A stretch of 64,000 nucleotides of DNA from Hydractinia symbiolongicarpus (lineage: Eukaryota; Cnidaria; Hydrozoa; Anthoathecata; Hydractiniidae), in contig NC_079882.1 in assembly GCF_029227915.1 (NCBI RefSeq), forward strand, positions 7,378,001 through 7,442,000, read 5' to 3'. The translations under genes and the position numbers were made by a program. Shown here in pieces: positions 61,120-64,000 of the stretch. Every line of letters begins with the position of its first letter. Within the stretch, counting starts at the first letter, position 1. A model generated the notes under the pieces. It was given only the letters and a program-made list of their open reading frames with translations, did not search any database and was not told where the DNA came from.

Positions 61120-61682
61120 TATTCTTAAACCGAATAATTAGTAAAAGGAATTAACACTAGAGGAATTATCCTAACCTAACACCAGCACTATAAACTCATT
61201 TAGTTTATATCACTTGCTATGTATTAATACAAAAGATACCTGAACGTGTCTACTCGAGCACTTGGCACTTCGCGTCTGTTCACATTTGTTTACGAAATCG
61301 AAAGAGGTAATTTACGGAAGCCGAATCTCTCATTTGAATACTTACGATCAGAGGCTAAATTATTATTTGGTTTGTCTGTTTCTCCACTTCACAGCTAGTA
61401 CCCCATTATGACATGGAATGTTTATAAGAGAGCAAATAAGATAAATTTTGACCCGGCACGCGACGACCCAGGATAGTGGAATAATAAGAAATGAGCTTGC
61501 GCGCGCCCACACGTGTTATTATAAAGACAAACTTTTCCGATTGTTACTAATATTTTTCAATACCTCATGGCAATATTGAAAGATTCCCCTATCTCTGATA
61601 GTTGTCATTAAAATTTACGCTTGTAACAATCCATAAAACAAGCTTATTACAATCAGAAATCTATTTTCCGTAAATGTCACGT

Positions 61683-61767
61683 GGTCACCCTCGTCCCCAG
61701 GGATTTAGGAGATAACGAATCGAAAAGGCGAAGAAGGAAAAAAGCCCTGGGGATGAAGGTGGTCACG
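61683..61767. repeat. Short hairpin element of the CCTCGTCCCC family
   Basis: GGTCACCCTCGTCCCCAGGG at the left pairs, apart from one or two bases, with CCCTGGGGATGAAGGTGGTC at the right. Here the symmetry extends outward into GTGGTCAC. Confidence 0.7.
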
Positions 61768-63312
61768 TAGTACCTCTCTCAGGTGAGAAAAAAATTTATG
61801 ACGGTTTTACTTCGATCCTTTAAATGTTTTCAAAACATAGTAAAAACATTAATATTACACAGATTGAACAATGAAGACTTGTACTTTTAGATCTTTATCT
61901 ATCTTTGCAGGCATTTGTTATGTAATATTTAGCATTTTTACGTAGGTTATTTTAATTCTCTATTTCGTGCATATTTTTATATTATATATGTTATTTCAAC
62001 AGGTTCTCAATGATAAGACTAGTTATTTGTCTTCTGTGAGTTTCCTGGTTTATAAAAGTGTTTAATTAGGCAGAGTTATTACATATTTTTAATCTTGTAA
62101 TAATTAAATTTATTGAATTTAGCACTGTAACACTTTACTACTGTATATACCTTTGATTACGAAAAATATCTATCTATACAAAATAACCTCTCTTCCAAGT
62201 TCCCGCTTAATAAAGCGTCAAAATCAACCTCGTCCCCAGGACTATTTGCTTCTCAACGGCGCTGCACTTTCTGGCTGGGTTCGAGCTTGCGTCAAAATAA
62301 ATCATTACCAAAAATTCTGAATGAACCAAATTCGCTAGAAATTAATCGACACAAAATAAAAAGAAGAAGAAAAAAACACATTAACTTCTACCGATTGCTC
62401 ATATAAATCGCGTAAAAAGTGATTTGATCTTCTTGCATCTTACTACGTCAAAGTGTTGCGAAAGTTTTCTGACATTCTTAGTGTCTCAAACAACTAGTTC
62501 AGCGGTCGTTGTGCGTGATCGTCAAATCATCGCTAGCAGTTTAGGGATTATTTTTGTCATCGATATCATAAATACAAGCAAACCTAGATCTTATTATTTC
62601 AGTAATTGATTGTGTAAAGAAGTTAATTTTATTAGTCTCTCATATCAAAAAGGTAAAGATCCCCGGGGACGAAGGTGACTGGTGACTCAAGTGCTTCAAG
62701 CGATAAGTCTATGCAATATATTCATCAATTTCCTAAAGTTTCAGCAGTAAATTAAAACTTAAATATTGGCGGATGTGGAGGGAAAACGAATTACCAGGAG
62801 GTGGAAGTGTGAGTAAGAATTGATAGCACCAGGAAACACTTACAATAATTACCTAAAGAAAGTAACATTGTTTTTACTGTCTGCCTATCATCTACGTGCC
62901 AGAGCTGCATCGTAATAGGGAATGGAAAATGATTTAAAGAGAGACAATTAAATTAAAAGGAAGGAGTAATGTTGTGGGGTAATCAGCGTGATTGTTTAAT
63001 CAAAAGCGTGTGCAACTAATTATCTAACTAATCACCAGACGTTTTTGAATGCGGGGAGATTTTTTTCCTTCCACGTCACAAATGAATTTACAGCTGCTTT
63101 GCAAGAATCTCTAAAATTCAATGTCAAATTCTCTTTGCTGGTAAAACTTCGTAGCATATTTTTATTATTTTTCGAGTCTGTTTTTCTAATAAAACGAAAC
63201 TAAAAAACAACCGTCCAAATAGCTAGTCAAAAAAACTCAAACGACGTTCTGATAATTAAACATATCGGACATTTTAACGACTTCCCAAAGTGACGTCATA
63301 TATGCTAGAAGG

Positions 63313-63319
63313 TATAAAA
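63313..63319 (+). promoter_or_regulatory. TATA box of the last gene
   Basis: TATAAAA, 81 bp upstream of the start codon at 63400. Confidence 0.5.
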
Positions 63320-63399
63320 TCTGCTTAATTAGTCTGAAAAACTTTATCCGAGAACAAACACGGTACATTCTTATATACTTTTGTCTGTAAGATTAAATT

Positions 63400-63761
63400 A
63401 TGATTCGACGTGTATTGCTAAGCGTTTTGGGTAAGTAAGAAAACGGATCTTTTTATGTATACATTTTTTAGAATCTTCTTAGTGTTATGTTTATCCTAAT
63501 TAGAGACACAGTTTATCTATCCTCATAAATGGAACAGAAAATAATTCGATACCAATCAAATTGAAATCTATATCGCACAGTAAAATGGTTTTTAATCTAA
63601 AATAAAAAAAAAATTAATCGAGACAAACAATTAAATGTAAATTTCGGAATTTATATAATTTTTATATTTCGTTTTTTTTTTGTTACTAGGAATCTTGGTA
63701 ATGGTGATACCAGCTTTATCAAGGACTGTCAGCAACAGGAATGACAGTGTGATGCCACAAG
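63400..63761 (+). CDS. Secreted or membrane protein, first two exons only
   Basis: Exon 1 (63400-63430) and exon 2 (63690-63761) join at phase 1 and give MIRRVLLSVLGILVMVIPAL followed by SRTVSNRNDSVMPQ; exon 2 ends at a GTAAAA donor in phase 1. The N-terminus is a good signal peptide (two arginines, then a hydrophobic core), split by the intron. The rest of the gene is beyond the window or unrecognised in the remaining 240 bp, so no function can be given. Confidence 0.6.
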
Positions 63762-64000
63762 GTAAAAAAAAATTTGAATAAAAAAATAATTGGATCAAAA
63801 TCAGATCGACAATCAGTATGAGAAAGAGAGCCCTCAAATTGACCGTATATACTCTTTTGCAACTTATACCTTCAGGACTTTTTGTCTTTCACTGGCAAAA
63901 AGAGGCAACTTACCTGAGGATAGAGGTTGCCTCTTTTGTTAATAAAAATAAAGTAAAATAAACCTGTCGCTTGTACGTACGTGGCCATTTTTGGTTTTAC

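Larger units (their letters stand above)
56933..61368 (-). mobile_element. DIRS-type tyrosine-recombinase retrotransposon, degraded
   Basis: Reading minus: gag-like ORF1 (about 61119 to 60.05 kb), reverse transcriptase and RNase H (59806-58335) and a tyrosine recombinase (about 58100-57073). Inverted termini share AATTTAGCCTCTGATCGTAA and GTATTCAAATGAGA at 56941-56983 and 61323-61365 in opposite orientation. There are no LTRs and no aspartic integrase, as expected for DIRS. At least one in-frame stop and two frameshifts make this copy inactive. Confidence 0.85.
61371..63399. other. Intergenic region upstream of the last gene
   Basis: No supported gene. A CCTCGTCCCC-family hairpin lies at 61683-61767, with further single ends at about 62227-62240 and 62659-62673. 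Confidence 0.4.

Noticed and set aside
58438-61141. Plus-strand ORFs of 124, 69, 66, 81 and 167 codons
   Set aside because: Shadows of the DIRS coding regions on the minus strand.

Overview
The window looks like AT-rich nuclear DNA of an early-branching animal, probably a cnidarian. The basis is single-copy animal genes (elongin C, a tetraspanin, an ACAD10-type three-domain enzyme) split by short GT-AG introns, plus many Tigger/pogo, DIRS, non-LTR, SINE and small inverted-repeat elements in the intergenic DNA and introns. The taxon is inferred; no species-specific marker was seen.

Layout. 1-2136: right-hand part of a Tigger/pogo DNA transposon. Its transposase intron holds an antisense HIRAN-like ORF. 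2748-16711 (minus): one large gene of at least 16 exons for an uncharacterised protein with a degenerate SF2-helicase-like C-terminal half; its introns carry several inverted-repeat elements. 18800-19737 (minus): complete elongin C gene in three exons. 20640-22663 (plus): 5'-truncated, frameshifted non-LTR retrotransposon whose reverse transcriptase ORF contains a PHD-type zinc finger, followed about 20 bp later by a 44-bp perfect palindrome. 22727-27983: gene-poor, with a decayed reverse transcriptase relic and a palindrome-rich inverted-repeat element. 27984-34357 (minus): a nine-exon tetraspanin gene, reconstructed exon by exon; its third intron carries a same-strand ORF with a RAG1-N-terminal-like zinc motif. 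37856-38448 (plus): two-exon gene for a small secreted protein. 42454-54017 (minus): 23-exon ACAD10-like gene (HAD + APH-like kinase + acyl-CoA dehydrogenase, 1,024 aa), with a tRNA-derived SINE in one intron. 56933-61368 (minus): degraded DIRS-type tyrosine-recombinase retrotransposon. 63400 to window end (plus): first two exons of a second secreted-protein gene.

The host genes do not form an obvious pathway. Elongin C belongs to cullin-type ubiquitin ligases and transcription elongation, ACAD10 to fatty-acyl-CoA oxidation, and the tetraspanin to membranes. A striking theme is a family of short hairpin-like elements with ends close to CCTCGTCCCCAGGGC, seen at about 18 sites. All splice models were made by eye from GT-AG sites and reading phase, without transcripts.
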